A model generated the notes under the pieces. It searched no databases. It was not told the DNA's origin and worked only from the letters and a program-made list of their open reading frames with translations. A stretch of DNA of 64,000 nt from Streptantibioticus parmotrematis. Its GTDB lineage: Bacteria; Actinomycetota; Actinomycetes; Streptomycetales; Streptomycetaceae. A program made the translations under genes and the position numbers. Of the stretch, positions 1-8,216 are shown piece by piece. The DNA lies in contig NZ_JAINVZ010000020.1 in assembly GCF_019890615.1 (NCBI RefSeq), positions 62,001-126,000 on the forward strand. Reading direction: 5' to 3'. Position 1 is the first letter of the stretch. Every line of letters begins with the position of its first letter.

Positions 1-88
1 GGCACGAAACACGTAAGGATGCCCGCGCGCCGGGGTGCCGCCACTCCCCCCGGCCGCAGCCCCGAAGCCGCGCCGGAGGCGCCCGCGC

Positions 89-2422
89 CTACGCCCCCGC
101 CGGCTTCGCCACCGCCGCCTGCGGGCGGATCGGCAGCCTGCCCACCGGACGCCCGGTGGCCGCCCGTACCGCCGAGGCCACCGCCGCCGGGGACGCCACG
201 ACCGGCACCGCGCTGACCGCCTTGGCCCCGAAGGGCGCCACGACGTCCCGTTCCTCGACCAGCTTCACGATGCGCACGACCGGCGCGTCCAACGCGGTCG
301 GCAGCGGGTAGCCGGTGAGCGTCGGGCGCTTGACCACGCCACGGGGTGCCCGCAGATCCTCCATCAGGGCCATGCCGACGCCCTGGGTGACCCCGGCCTC
401 GATGCGCGCGGCGACCTGCCGCGGGTTGAGCGCCCGGCCCACGTCCTGGGCGACCGCCATCTCGACCACCCGGACCGTGCCCAGCTCGATGTCGACGTCC
501 ACCACCGCGCGGACGGCGGCGAAGGCCAGGCCCACGAAGGCGTCGCCGTGACCGTATTCGTCCAGGTGTTCGGTGGGGTGCGGGCGGCACTGCGCGGTCG
601 CCCACAGCTCCTTGCCCTCCAGCGCCTCGGCGACCGTGGTGCTCAGCACACCGTCGTACGAGGTGATCTTGCCGTCCGCGATGGCCAGCAGCTCCACCGA
701 CATCCCGAACTGGGCCGCCAGCGGTTGCAGCAGCTGGGTGCGGACCATCTTCGCGGCGCGTTCCACCGCCCCGCCCGACACCCAGGTGTGCCGTCCGCGC
801 GCGGAGGGCCCGGCGGGCGGCTGGTCGGTGTCGGCGGCCACCACCGCGACCTCCTCGACGCCCAGCACCTCCTGGACGATCTGCCGGGCCAGCGTGGCGA
901 AGCCCTGCCCGGTCTCGACAGCCGCGCAGATCACCGTGGCCTCGCCGTCGGCGACCTTCACGGTGGCGGTGGACACCTCGTCGTGGCCCTCGGCGCCGAG
1001 CATGTGCACCATGCCGATGCCGTAGCCCACGCCGCGCCGCACCGCGCCCGGCTCGCCCGCGCCCTCCGGGCCGCCCGGCAGCAGCCACTCCGTCTCGTCC
1101 TCGGCGTCCGGCAGCGGCGGCAGCTCGGCGTCGCGCACCGCGGTCAGCAGTTCGGCGACCGGCGCCGGGCAGGTCACCGCCTGCCCGGTCGGCAGCAGGT
1201 CGCCGGTGGACAGCACGTTGCGCATGCGGATCTCGGCCGGATCGAGCCCGAGGCGGGCCGCCAGCTTGTCCATCTGGCCCTCGTACGCGGCGCACACCTG
1301 CATCGCGCCCTCGCCGCGCACATGGCCCGAGGGCGGGTTGTTGGTGCGCACCGCCCAGCCCTCGACGAAGACGTTGGGCACGACGTACGGCCCGGCGGCG
1401 AAGGCGACCGCGGCGGCCAGCGCCTCGGAGGAGGCGTCCGCGTAGGCGCCCGCGTCCAGCAGCAACTGCGCCTCGACCTTGACGAGCCGGCCCTCGGCGT
1501 CCGCGTGGTGGCGGTAGCGCAGCAGCGCCGGGTGCCGGTGGGCGTGGCCGAGGAAGGACTCCTCGCGGGTCGCCACCAGCTTCACCGGGCAGCCGGTGCG
1601 CAGCGCCAGCAGGCCGAGCGGCAGCGGGAAGCCGGGGTCCTCGCGGTCCGCCATGGCCCCGGGCACACCGGTCACCACGACCTTGACCCGGTCCGGCTCC
1701 AGGGCGAAGCAGGCGGCGGCCAGGTCGCGGTCGGCATGCGGGTCGGTCGAGGCCAGGTACAGCTCCACGCCGCCGTCCGGGCGCGGCACCGCGAGGCCCG
1801 CCTCGGCGCCGACCGGGGCCGGGTCCTGGCGGCCGACCCGGTACAGGCCCTCGACGATCACCTCGCCGACCGCCTCGGGGTCGCCGCAGCGCAGCGGGAT
1901 GTGGCGGATCAGATTGCCGTCGGGGTGCAGCGGCGGCGCCTCGAAGGCCGTCTCCGGGTCGGTGACCGGCTCCAGCACCTCGTACTCGACCGCGATCGCG
2001 GCGGCGGCCAGGCGGGCGGTGTCCGGGTGGTCGGCGGCGATCGCGGCGATCGGCTCGCCGTGGTGGCGTACGACGTCGTGCGCGAAGACCGGGCGGTCGG
2101 CGACCCGGCGGCCGTGCGTGGCGGCGCCGGGGACGTCGGCGTGGGTGACGACCGCGCGCACGCCCGGCATGGCGGCGGCGGCCGTGGTGTCGACGGAGAC
2201 GATGCGCGCGGAGGCGTGCGGGGAGCGCAGGACGGCGGCCCACAGCAGGCCCTCGGCCCACAGGTCGGCGGCGTACGGGAAGACGCCCCTGGCCTTGGCC
2301 TCCGCGTCGGCGGGCGGGACGGACGCGCCCAGGCCGCGCGGGCTCTCCTCGTCCCCGGCGGCCGCCGGGGTTCCGGACGCGACCACAGCGGGCGTCGCGG
2401 TCACCGCGTCGGGTCCAGTCAT
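89..2422 (-). CDS. Xanthine dehydrogenase-family molybdopterin-binding subunit, divergent
   Basis: The 777-aa protein has the layout of a CoxL/XdhB-type large subunit, which binds molybdopterin cytosine dinucleotide and hydroxylates N-heterocycles or aldehydes. The N-terminal a/b hammerhead-like domain is recognisable (GVFPYAADLW, AVLRSPHASARI, residues 47-75), as are the NNPPSGH region (about 361) and the QGVGMALMED stretch. Key cofactor motifs are degenerate. The usual GGAFGGK is PGAMADR near 254-260, RGFG is RGEG at 369-372, and the catalytic Glu of GVGEP is replaced in AVSAVP near 735-740. It is the last gene of a FAD, 2Fe-2S, Mo-subunit operon, 55 nt after the 2Fe-2S gene, with an ATG start. 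Substrate is unknown, and whether it is an active hydroxylase is doubtful. Family assignment is secure. Confidence 0.85.
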   Translation of the reverse strand: MTGPDAVTATPAVVASGTPAAAGDEESPRGLGASVPPADAEAKARGVFPYAADLWAEGLLWAAVLRSPHASARIVSVDTTAAAAMPGVRAVVTHADVPGAATHGRRVADRPVFAHDVVRHHGEPIAAIAADHPDTARLAAAAIAVEYEVLEPVTDPETAFEAPPLHPDGNLIRHIPLRCGDPEAVGEVIVEGLYRVGRQDPAPVGAEAGLAVPRPDGGVELYLASTDPHADRDLAAACFALEPDRVKVVVTGVPGAMADREDPGFPLPLGLLALRTGCPVKLVATREESFLGHAHRHPALLRYRHHADAEGRLVKVEAQLLLDAGAYADASSEALAAAVAFAAGPYVVPNVFVEGWAVRTNNPPSGHVRGEGAMQVCAAYEGQMDKLAARLGLDPAEIRMRNVLSTGDLLPTGQAVTCPAPVAELLTAVRDAELPPLPDAEDETEWLLPGGPEGAGEPGAVRRGVGYGIGMVHMLGAEGHDEVSTATVKVADGEATVICAAVETGQGFATLARQIVQEVLGVEEVAVVAADTDQPPAGPSARGRHTWVSGGAVERAAKMVRTQLLQPLAAQFGMSVELLAIADGKITSYDGVLSTTVAEALEGKELWATAQCRPHPTEHLDEYGHGDAFVGLAFAAVRAVVDVDIELGTVRVVEMAVAQDVGRALNPRQVAARIEAGVTQGVGMALMEDLRAPRGVVKRPTLTGYPLPTALDAPVVRIVKLVEERDVVAPFGAKAVSAVPVVASPAAVASAVRAATGRPVGRLPIRPQAAVAKPAGA

Positions 2423-2477
2423 CCGGCCTTGTCTCCGATCCGGTCGGTGGTCACGGTGGTCTGTTCGGTCGGGGCGG

Positions 2478-3983
2478 TCACGCGGGCGCTCCGCCGCCCT
2501 GGCTCTGCTCTCCGGTGGCCTGGTGCGGGATGCGGGGCAGGCCGTCCTGGGCCGGCTCCCCCTCCTCGCCCGCCTCCGCGGTGGCCTCGCGTTCGGCGAC
2601 CACCTGGCGCACCGCGTCCAGCACGCCCTGGTAGCCCGAGCAGCGGCACAGGTTGCCGCACAGCGCCTGGCGGGTCTCCAGCTCGGTCGGGCGGTGATTG
2701 CCGGCCAGCAGGTCGTGCACGGTCATCGCCATGCCCGGCACGCAGAAGCCGCACTGCACCGCGCCGCACTCGGCGAGCGCCCGCTGCACGTCGGACGGAC
2801 GGCCGGCCTGCGCGAGTCCCTCGACGGTGCGCACCTCGCAGCCCGCCGCGGTCGCCGCGGGCATCAGGCAGGACGCCACCAGACGGCCGTCGACCTGCAC
2901 CGAGCAGGCCCCGCACTCGCCCTGCTCGCAGCCGTCCTTGGCCCCGGCGAGGCCGAGCCGCTCGCGCAGCACGTACAGCAGGGACTCCCCGAGCCACGCG
3001 TCGGTGACCGGGCGGTCGGCGCCGTTGACCCGCAACACGTAGGAGGCGAGCGGGTGTTCGGTGTGCGGATCACCTTCGGCGACGGGGGCGTCGGGGGCGG
3101 CGGCCCGCTCGGGGAAGCCGGGCACGCCCGCGTCTTCGGGGGCACCGGGGTGCTCCGGGGGCTGGAAGGCGTGCGGCTCGGGGATGTCCTCCGCCGGTAC
3201 GGGAGCGTGCTCGACGGGAGCGGGAGCGTGCTCGCCCACGAAGGCGGGGTCCCCGGCGGCCGGGTCCACGGGGTCGTAGCCGCCCTGGCCGTGCCGTGGC
3301 GGCTCGTAGCCCGGGGGTTCGTGGATGGCGGGCTCGTGGGTGACCGGCTCGTGCGTGACGGGTTCGTGCGTGACGGGTTCGTACGGCGGCTGCGCGAGCG
3401 CGTCCGGCTCCGACGCGTACGGGTGCGGCTGCTCGGGCGCGTACGGGGGCTGCGGCGCGCCCTGCCCGCGGTCGATCAGCGCGCCGAGGGAGTACTCCCC
3501 CGACTCCTCCGCCGGGTCGTCGGCCACGAACGGGATCGACCACTGCTGGGTGGCGCCCGGGTCGACTGTGGGCGCGGGGACCGGGGGCACCGACGCGGGC
3601 CCCTGTCCCGGCTCGACCGCGACGGCCTCTATCGGCACCGCCCACTGCCCGGTGGTCTCCTGCGGCTGCGGGGCCGCGGCGGCCTGCGGGTGGTGCTCCT
3701 GCGGTACGTAGCCGTGGCCGGGCGCGGCGAGCGGGTCGGCGCCCGCGCGCAGGGCGACGACGTCGGGGAGCTGGCCGGCGAACGAGACGTGCATCGTCGC
3801 CTCGCCGTCGAACTCACCGCCGGTCGGCAGCGGGTACCACACGCCGTCCCCGGCACCGAAGGCGTCCGGGTGGGCGCCCTCGCCGGTGGCGGGAGCGCCG
3901 CCGTGGCCGGTCGCGCGGTCGTCGGCCCGGTGCTCGTCGGTGCCGTCGGCCGGGTAGTCGTTGGTGCCGAACTCGTCGCTCAC
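2478..3983 (-). CDS. 2Fe-2S subunit of molybdenum hydroxylase with long disordered N-terminal extension
   Basis: The last ~190 of 501 residues form a CoxS/XdhC-type iron-sulfur subunit that passes electrons from the Mo site to FAD. A plant-type ferredoxin cluster is visible (C352, C357, C360, C372) and a second [2Fe-2S] domain (VQCGFC at 409-414, CRC at 446-448), so both clusters look intact. The first ~310 residues are unusual: acidic, Pro/Glu-rich and predicted disordered, with five-residue repeats of the type EPVTH near 195-225. Canonical small subunits are only about 160-180 aa. The GTG start overlaps the stop of the upstream FAD gene (GTGA), implying translational coupling. The extension continues in frame without a stop and has normal codon bias, so it looks translated. 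Confidence 0.87.
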   Translation of the reverse strand: MSDEFGTNDYPADGTDEHRADDRATGHGGAPATGEGAHPDAFGAGDGVWYPLPTGGEFDGEATMHVSFAGQLPDVVALRAGADPLAAPGHGYVPQEHHPQAAAAPQPQETTGQWAVPIEAVAVEPGQGPASVPPVPAPTVDPGATQQWSIPFVADDPAEESGEYSLGALIDRGQGAPQPPYAPEQPHPYASEPDALAQPPYEPVTHEPVTHEPVTHEPAIHEPPGYEPPRHGQGGYDPVDPAAGDPAFVGEHAPAPVEHAPVPAEDIPEPHAFQPPEHPGAPEDAGVPGFPERAAAPDAPVAEGDPHTEHPLASYVLRVNGADRPVTDAWLGESLLYVLRERLGLAGAKDGCEQGECGACSVQVDGRLVASCLMPAATAAGCEVRTVEGLAQAGRPSDVQRALAECGAVQCGFCVPGMAMTVHDLLAGNHRPTELETRQALCGNLCRCSGYQGVLDAVRQVVAEREATAEAGEEGEPAQDGLPRIPHQATGEQSQGGGAPA

Positions 3984-4879
3984 GAAAGCGCCCTCCCCAG
4001 TGCGCGGCGGGCCAGTGCGGCCACGGTACGCCGCAGGTGCGCCACCGCGGGCGGCAGTTCACCCGCGGCGGGGTTCGCCGGATCCGCGTGGTCGGCCGGG
4101 TCCGGGATGCACGCCATCGCCACGTACTCGCCGAACGCGGTGCAGGCCTCGGCCTCCAGCGTGCGGTCGCCGTCCCAGTCGATCAGCCCGGCGACCCACG
4201 CCTCCGCCTCCAGCGGGCGCAGCGGCATCGGGGCGACCGCGCCCACCGCGCACCGCACGCCGCGCCGGGCCGGGTCGAGCACCAGCGCCACGGAGGCGGT
4301 GGCACGGCCGGGCCCGGTGCGGGCGGTGGCCTTCAGGAACGTCTGCGGGGCGTGCAGCAGCGGCGCGCGGACGAACGCCAGCAGTTCGCCGGGGCGCAGC
4401 GGGTCCATGCCGGTCAGCAGGTGGCTCACCGGGACCTCGCGGCTGCCGTCGGGCCCGGCGAGCACCACGGTCGCCTCCAGCGCGGCGAGCACCGGCAGCG
4501 CGTCGCCGGTCGGCGCGGCGGTGACGATGTTGCCGCCGAGGGTGCCCGCGTTGCGGATCTGCGGCGGCCCTGCGGCGCGGGCCGCGGCGGCCAGCGCCGG
4601 GATGAGCGCGGCGAAGTCGGGGCGCCCCATGCGCGCGTGGGTCAGTCCGGCGCCGAGCAGGGCGTGGCCGTCGGCGTAGGACCAGCCGCGGATCTCGCTG
4701 ATCCGGCCGAGCCCGACCAGCCCGGCGGGGCGCAGCAGGCCGGAGTTGACGGCGGCCATCAGATCGGTGCCGCCGGCGACCGGCACGGCTGCGGGCATGG
4801 CGGCGAGCGCCGCCACCGCCTCGTCGAGGGAGGCGGGCAGCGTCACCGTGCGTCCCGTCTGCCGTGCGTACGTGCTCAC
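3980..4879 (-). CDS. FAD-binding subunit M of molybdenum hydroxylase
   Basis: The 299-aa protein matches the CoxM/XdhB FAD subunit, which accepts electrons from the iron-sulfur subunit. The two FAD pyrophosphate-binding motifs are present: AGGTDLM (35-41) and the RNAGTLGGNI stretch near 110. The C-terminal CO_deh_flav_C-like region follows. It is the first gene of the operon. Its stop overlaps the GTG of the 2Fe-2S gene by four bases. The GTG start at 4879 has an AAGGGG-type ribosome-binding site about 8 nt upstream. Length is typical for the family (about 280-300 aa). Unlike the Mo subunit, nothing looks degenerate here. Confidence 0.88.
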   Translation of the reverse strand: MSTYARQTGRTVTLPASLDEAVAALAAMPAAVPVAGGTDLMAAVNSGLLRPAGLVGLGRISEIRGWSYADGHALLGAGLTHARMGRPDFAALIPALAAAARAAGPPQIRNAGTLGGNIVTAAPTGDALPVLAALEATVVLAGPDGSREVPVSHLLTGMDPLRPGELLAFVRAPLLHAPQTFLKATARTGPGRATASVALVLDPARRGVRCAVGAVAPMPLRPLEAEAWVAGLIDWDGDRTLEAEACTAFGEYVAMACIPDPADHADPANPAAGELPPAVAHLRRTVAALARRALGRALS

Positions 4880-5175
4880 GCAGCTGCCCCTTCCACGGCG
4901 CCGGACGGCCGTCGCCGACCTTGCCGGCCTGCCCGGCCCTGTTCGCCGTACGGTACGTGCTGACAGACCGGTGACGGCAACTCTGGCACATGTTCCGGAC
5001 CGATCAACCCGTGGGTCCGTGAAGGGTGGTTCCGTCCCCGGAAGGGACGATCATCCGCTTGACAACCGTCTCACCACTACTCGCTGTTTGCCGCCCTTCG
5101 GACGTGTTGTACGGTTTTCCACCCTTCCATGCTCGCAGGAACAGCGGGCGTTCGGGGGCGTGTTCGGGCCTGTCT
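4880..5175. other. Intergenic region upstream of the Mo-hydroxylase operon
   Basis: About 296 bp between the hydroxylase operon start and the hexosaminidase stop. It must hold the operon promoter and the end of the hexosaminidase transcript. A GTCCC/GGGAC mini-hairpin lies near 5035-5050 and a TTGACA hexamer at 5059-5064 on the plus strand, but neither leads to a recognisable gene. No confident promoter was identified. Confidence 0.4.
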
Positions 5176-6807
5176 TCACACGATCGGGGGCGGACCCTCC
5201 TTCGGGCGTCCGATCACTCCGGGGCGGCGCTGCCACGGGTGCGGGCCGCCGGGCGGACGGTACTCGACGCCGAGGGCGTCAAGTCGGGCCCGGTGCGCGG
5301 CCATCCGGGCGGCGAAGCCGTCGTGGTCGCGCAGCGCGGGAGCGGGCAGGTCGGACCAGACGACCTCGGCGAACGCGGCCAGGCGCGGGAACGTCTGATA
5401 GTCGACGGCCCGCACGGTGTCGAGCACCTCGGTCCACAGGTTGGCCTGGGCGCCGAGCACCCGCGACGTCAACCGGGGTCCCTCTTCGGCGAGTTGTGCG
5501 GGAACCGGTTCGAAGCGGTAGACGTCCTCCTGGGCGCGCACCCATCCGATGGGGACCGGCTCGTCGGGGCCGCCGTCCTGCCGGTGGTCGAAGTAGACGT
5601 GCTGCTCGGGGCACATCACCACGTCGTGCCCGGCGCGCGCGGCGGCGATCCCGCCCGCGTAACCGCGCCAGGAGGAGACGGCGGCGCCCGGCGCGAGGCC
5701 GCCTTCGAGGATCTCGTCCCAGCCGATCAGCCGCCGCCCGCGGTCGGCGAGCCAGCGGTCGAAGTGCCCGATGAACCAGCTCTGCAACGCGTCCTCGTCG
5801 CGCAGCCCCAGCTCCTCGATGCGCGCCTGCACGGTCTTGGAGTCCCGCCACTGCTCCTTGGGGCACTCGTCGCCGCCGATGTGCACGAACGGCGAGACGT
5901 CGGCGGGGAAGAGGTCCAGCACCTCCTCGAGCACGCCCTCGTAGAAGCGCAGGGTGGTGTCAGTGGGGGCGAGTACGTTGGAATTGACGCCCCAAGTGGT
6001 CAGCACGGGAAGGGTGGTGGTGTCGATGACGTCGGTGTTGCCCAGTTCCGGGTACGCGGCGATGGCGGCCTGCGAGTGCCCGGGGATGTCGATCTCGGGG
6101 ACCACGCGGATATGGCGCTCGGCGGCGTAGGCGACGATCTCGCGGATGTCGTCCTGCGTGTAGTAGCCGCCGTGCGGGCGGTCGTCGAAGCGGGTCGACT
6201 CGCGCAGGCCCACCTTGGTCCCGGTCCGCCACGATCCGACCTCGGTCAGCCGCGGGTGGCGCTTGATCTCGATCCGCCAGCCCTGGTCGTCGGTCAGGTG
6301 CAGGTGGAGCACGTTGAGCTTGTGCGCGGCGAGCAGGTCGAGGTAGCGCAGCACGACGTCCTTGGGCATGAAGTGCCGTGCCACGTCGAGCATGAAGCCG
6401 CGCCAGCCGAAGCGCGGCGCGTCCTCGATCGCGACGGCGGGCAGGCGTGCCTCGTGCCCGCCGACCGGCGCCCTGCGGAAGGCGCGTTCCCCGGCGAGCT
6501 GCCGCAGCGTCTGCGCGCCCCAGAAGACGCCCGCCGGGTCGCCGCCGGTGATCTCGACGCCGTCCGCACCCACCTGGAGCCGGTACGCCTCGGCGTCCAG
6601 CCCCGGATCGACCCGCAGCGTGATCCCGCCGGAGGCGTCCGCCCGGTCAGGCAGCGCGATCCCGAAGGCGGCACCGAGGACCCCGCGCAGCCACCGCGCG
6701 ACCCCCTCCGCTCCGGGTCCGGCATGCAGCGGGGTGTCGGGGCCGAGGACGAAGTCTTCACCGGAGAGCGCGGTCCGGACGACCCGGGGCGCGGGGATGA
6801 GATCCAT
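5176..6807 (-). CDS. Beta-N-acetylhexosaminidase, glycoside hydrolase family 20
   Basis: GH20 enzymes release terminal GlcNAc/GalNAc from chitin oligomers and glycans by substrate-assisted catalysis. The sequence shows an N-terminal GH20b domain (to about residue 140), then the TIM barrel with FGWRGFMLDVARHF, HLHLTDDQGW and the catalytic pair in HIGGDE (about D312-E313), and a C-terminal W-rich strand (ANLWTE). At 543 aa it is normal length. I prefer the ATG at 6807 over an in-frame GTG at 6834, because the latter lies inside the operator region and the mature fold begins just after the ATG. No signal peptide is evident, so it may act in the cytoplasm on imported chito-oligosaccharides. Two dre-like boxes just upstream predict DasR control. 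Confidence 0.9.
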   Translation of the reverse strand: MDLIPAPRVVRTALSGEDFVLGPDTPLHAGPGAEGVARWLRGVLGAAFGIALPDRADASGGITLRVDPGLDAEAYRLQVGADGVEITGGDPAGVFWGAQTLRQLAGERAFRRAPVGGHEARLPAVAIEDAPRFGWRGFMLDVARHFMPKDVVLRYLDLLAAHKLNVLHLHLTDDQGWRIEIKRHPRLTEVGSWRTGTKVGLRESTRFDDRPHGGYYTQDDIREIVAYAAERHIRVVPEIDIPGHSQAAIAAYPELGNTDVIDTTTLPVLTTWGVNSNVLAPTDTTLRFYEGVLEEVLDLFPADVSPFVHIGGDECPKEQWRDSKTVQARIEELGLRDEDALQSWFIGHFDRWLADRGRRLIGWDEILEGGLAPGAAVSSWRGYAGGIAAARAGHDVVMCPEQHVYFDHRQDGGPDEPVPIGWVRAQEDVYRFEPVPAQLAEEGPRLTSRVLGAQANLWTEVLDTVRAVDYQTFPRLAAFAEVVWSDLPAPALRDHDGFAARMAAHRARLDALGVEYRPPGGPHPWQRRPGVIGRPKEGPPPIV

Positions 6808-6819
6808 ACGGACGTGCCT

Positions 6820-6835
6820 ACCGGTCCAGACCACT
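6820..6835 (-). promoter_or_regulatory. dre-like DasR operator, proximal
   Basis: The plus-strand sequence ACCGGTCCAGACCACT matches 13 of 16 positions of the DasR responsive element (AGTGGTCTAGACCACT). It lies 13-28 bp upstream of the hexosaminidase ATG. Binding here would block transcription until glucosamine-6-phosphate releases DasR. Based on motif resemblance and target function. Confidence 0.65.
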
Positions 6836-6842
6836 CAGCACA

Positions 6843-6858
6843 AGTGGTCTGGACCAAA
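6843..6858 (-). promoter_or_regulatory. dre-like DasR operator, distal
   Basis: AGTGGTCTGGACCAAA matches 13 of 16 dre positions, with an almost complete TGGTCTGGACCA core. It lies 7 bp from the proximal site in inverted orientation, so the two form a 13-bp perfect inverted repeat around a 7-nt centre (6823-6855). Paired sites would allow cooperative binding. Confidence 0.65.
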
Positions 6859-6905
6859 AACCGGCTGCGATCCGGCCGGGCCCGGACGCGCGGGAGCCTT
6901 CGGGG

Positions 6906-7193
6906 TTACTTCTTGCCGCCCTTGTCCTTGTCGCCGTCGCCGCCGGCTTCCATGGACTCGAAGATCTCCTTGCACATCGGACAGACCGGGTACTTCTTCG
7001 GGTCGCGGCCCGGGACCCAGACCTTTCCGCAGAGCGCCACCACCGGGGATCCGGAGAGGGCGCTCTCCATGATCTTGTCCTTCTGGACGTAGTGGGCGAA
7101 GCGCTCGTGGTCCCCGTCACCGTGCGACACCTGGGGTGTCGGCTCGACCAGGGTTCCGGTACCCGCCCCGCGCTCGGGCTCAAGAGTGCTCAT
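6906..7193 (-). CDS. DUF3039 family protein
   Basis: A 95-aa actinobacterial protein of unknown function. The conserved part runs from about residue 24 (HGDGDHERFAHYV) through ALCGKVWVPGRDPKKYP to CPMCKEIFE. The Cys in ALCGK plus the CPMC pair resemble a treble-clef or zinc-knuckle site, so metal binding is likely but unproven. The tail is a charged GDKDKGGKK. It stands alone between the YqgE gene and the hexosaminidase, both on the same strand. The ATG at 7193 follows a TAGGCT -10-like box by 8 nt, so the mRNA may be leaderless. Confidence 0.8.
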   Translation of the reverse strand: MSTLEPERGAGTGTLVEPTPQVSHGDGDHERFAHYVQKDKIMESALSGSPVVALCGKVWVPGRDPKKYPVCPMCKEIFESMEAGGDGDKDKGGKK

Positions 7194-7201
7194 GTCGAAC
7201 T

Positions 7202-7207
7202 AGCCTA
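7202..7207 (-). promoter_or_regulatory. -10 box for a probable leaderless DUF3039 transcript
   Basis: TAGGCT on the minus strand fits TANNNT and is followed by 8 nt and then the DUF3039 ATG. No purine-rich ribosome-binding site fits in that gap. The -35 is unclear: a TTGGAC lies 20 nt upstream. Confidence 0.4.
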
Positions 7208-7262
7208 ATTGACGGAACCCCGCCGTGGTCCAACCGAAGGGCGCACCCGTGCCGCCCGGCGC

Positions 7263-7841
7263 TCAGTTGAGGGACGGGTCGTCCGGGTAGGTGGCGACCA
7301 TCGCCAGCTCGTTGCGCTGCCGCCGCAGCACCGAACGCCACAGCCGCTCCGGATCCGGCGAGGAGACGTCCCCCGGCTCGGACTCCACCACGTACCACGC
7401 GCCGTCCACCAGCTCGTCCTCCAGCTGGCCGGGCCCCCAGCCCGCGTACCCGGCGAAGATCCGCAACGACCCCAGCTCGGCGGCGAGCAGTTCCGGCGGC
7501 GCCTCCAGGTCGACCAGGCCGATCGCGCCGTGCACCCGCCGCCAGCCCAGCGGCGCCCCCTCGCCCTCACCCCGCGCCTCCCCCGGCACCACGGCCAGCG
7601 CGAGCGCCGAGTCCAGCGCCACCGGCCCGCCCTGGAAGACCACCTGCGGCGACCCCGCGAGCCCCGCCCACGGCTCGAGCACGTCGCCCACGCCGACCGG
7701 GGTGGGCCGGTTGAGGACCACGCCGAGGGTGCCGTCCTCGTCGTGGTCGAGGAGCAGCACCACCGCCCGCTCGAAGTTCGGGTCGGCGAGGGCCGGTGTC
7801 GCGACCAGCAGCCGTCCGGTGAGCGAGGACGCCTCCGTCAT
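7263..7841 (-). CDS. YqgE/AlgH family protein
   Basis: The 192-aa product belongs to the UPF0301 (YqgE/AlgH) family, whose biochemical role is not settled. Visible family features are SLTGRLLVATPALADPNFE at the N terminus, VVLLLDHDEDGTLGVVLNRPT, and the GYAGWGPGQLEDEL block. The frame stays open upstream to 8126, but that stretch is Arg-rich and unlike the family. The ATG at 7841 gives the normal family start (MTEASSLTGRLL). It is divergent from murA and not evidently in an operon with DUF3039. Confidence 0.88.
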   Translation of the reverse strand: MTEASSLTGRLLVATPALADPNFERAVVLLLDHDEDGTLGVVLNRPTPVGVGDVLEPWAGLAGSPQVVFQGGPVALDSALALAVVPGEARGEGEGAPLGWRRVHGAIGLVDLEAPPELLAAELGSLRIFAGYAGWGPGQLEDELVDGAWYVVESEPGDVSSPDPERLWRSVLRRQRNELAMVATYPDDPSLN

Positions 7842-8216
7842 GCCCACATGATCCCGCATCCGGGCGGCGCGCGGGCGTCTCCCGCCCGACGTGACGACCG
7901 CGACACGACGACGCGCACGACCGCGTGCGCGACCACGCGGACGGGCGCCGCGGCGACACGCCGTCCACCCCACGTGTGACCGCCGTGTGATGACCTGTGG
8001 CATACCGCGTGACCGTGCCGTGCCGGTCGTAACGACCGTATGGCGCAGTCGCGTACGGCCTTGACGGGTATGGCCGCCGAGCGCATTACCATTTCTTCCG
8101 GTACCGAGCCCGCGCCCCGTCACCACGGCCCGGCGCGGCGGACACAGGTACCGCTGCGAGACTTACCCAGGCGTCACGCCTTCCCCGTTCTGTCCTTCTC
8201 CAGGAACGCGAGCCTC
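7842..8216. other. Divergent intergenic region between YqgE gene and murA
   Basis: 375 bp holding the murA promoter and probably the YqgE promoter. On the plus strand a TTGACG at 8061-8066 is followed by TACCAT at 8087-8092 (spacer 20 nt, longer than ideal). That would give murA a leader of about 115 nt. No riboswitch was recognised. Confidence 0.35.

Noticed and set aside
35-4679. Very long plus-strand frames over the Mo-hydroxylase operon
   Set aside because: The minus-strand proteins have recognisable FAD, 2Fe-2S and Mo-subunit motifs. The plus frames have only Arg/Pro-rich composition.
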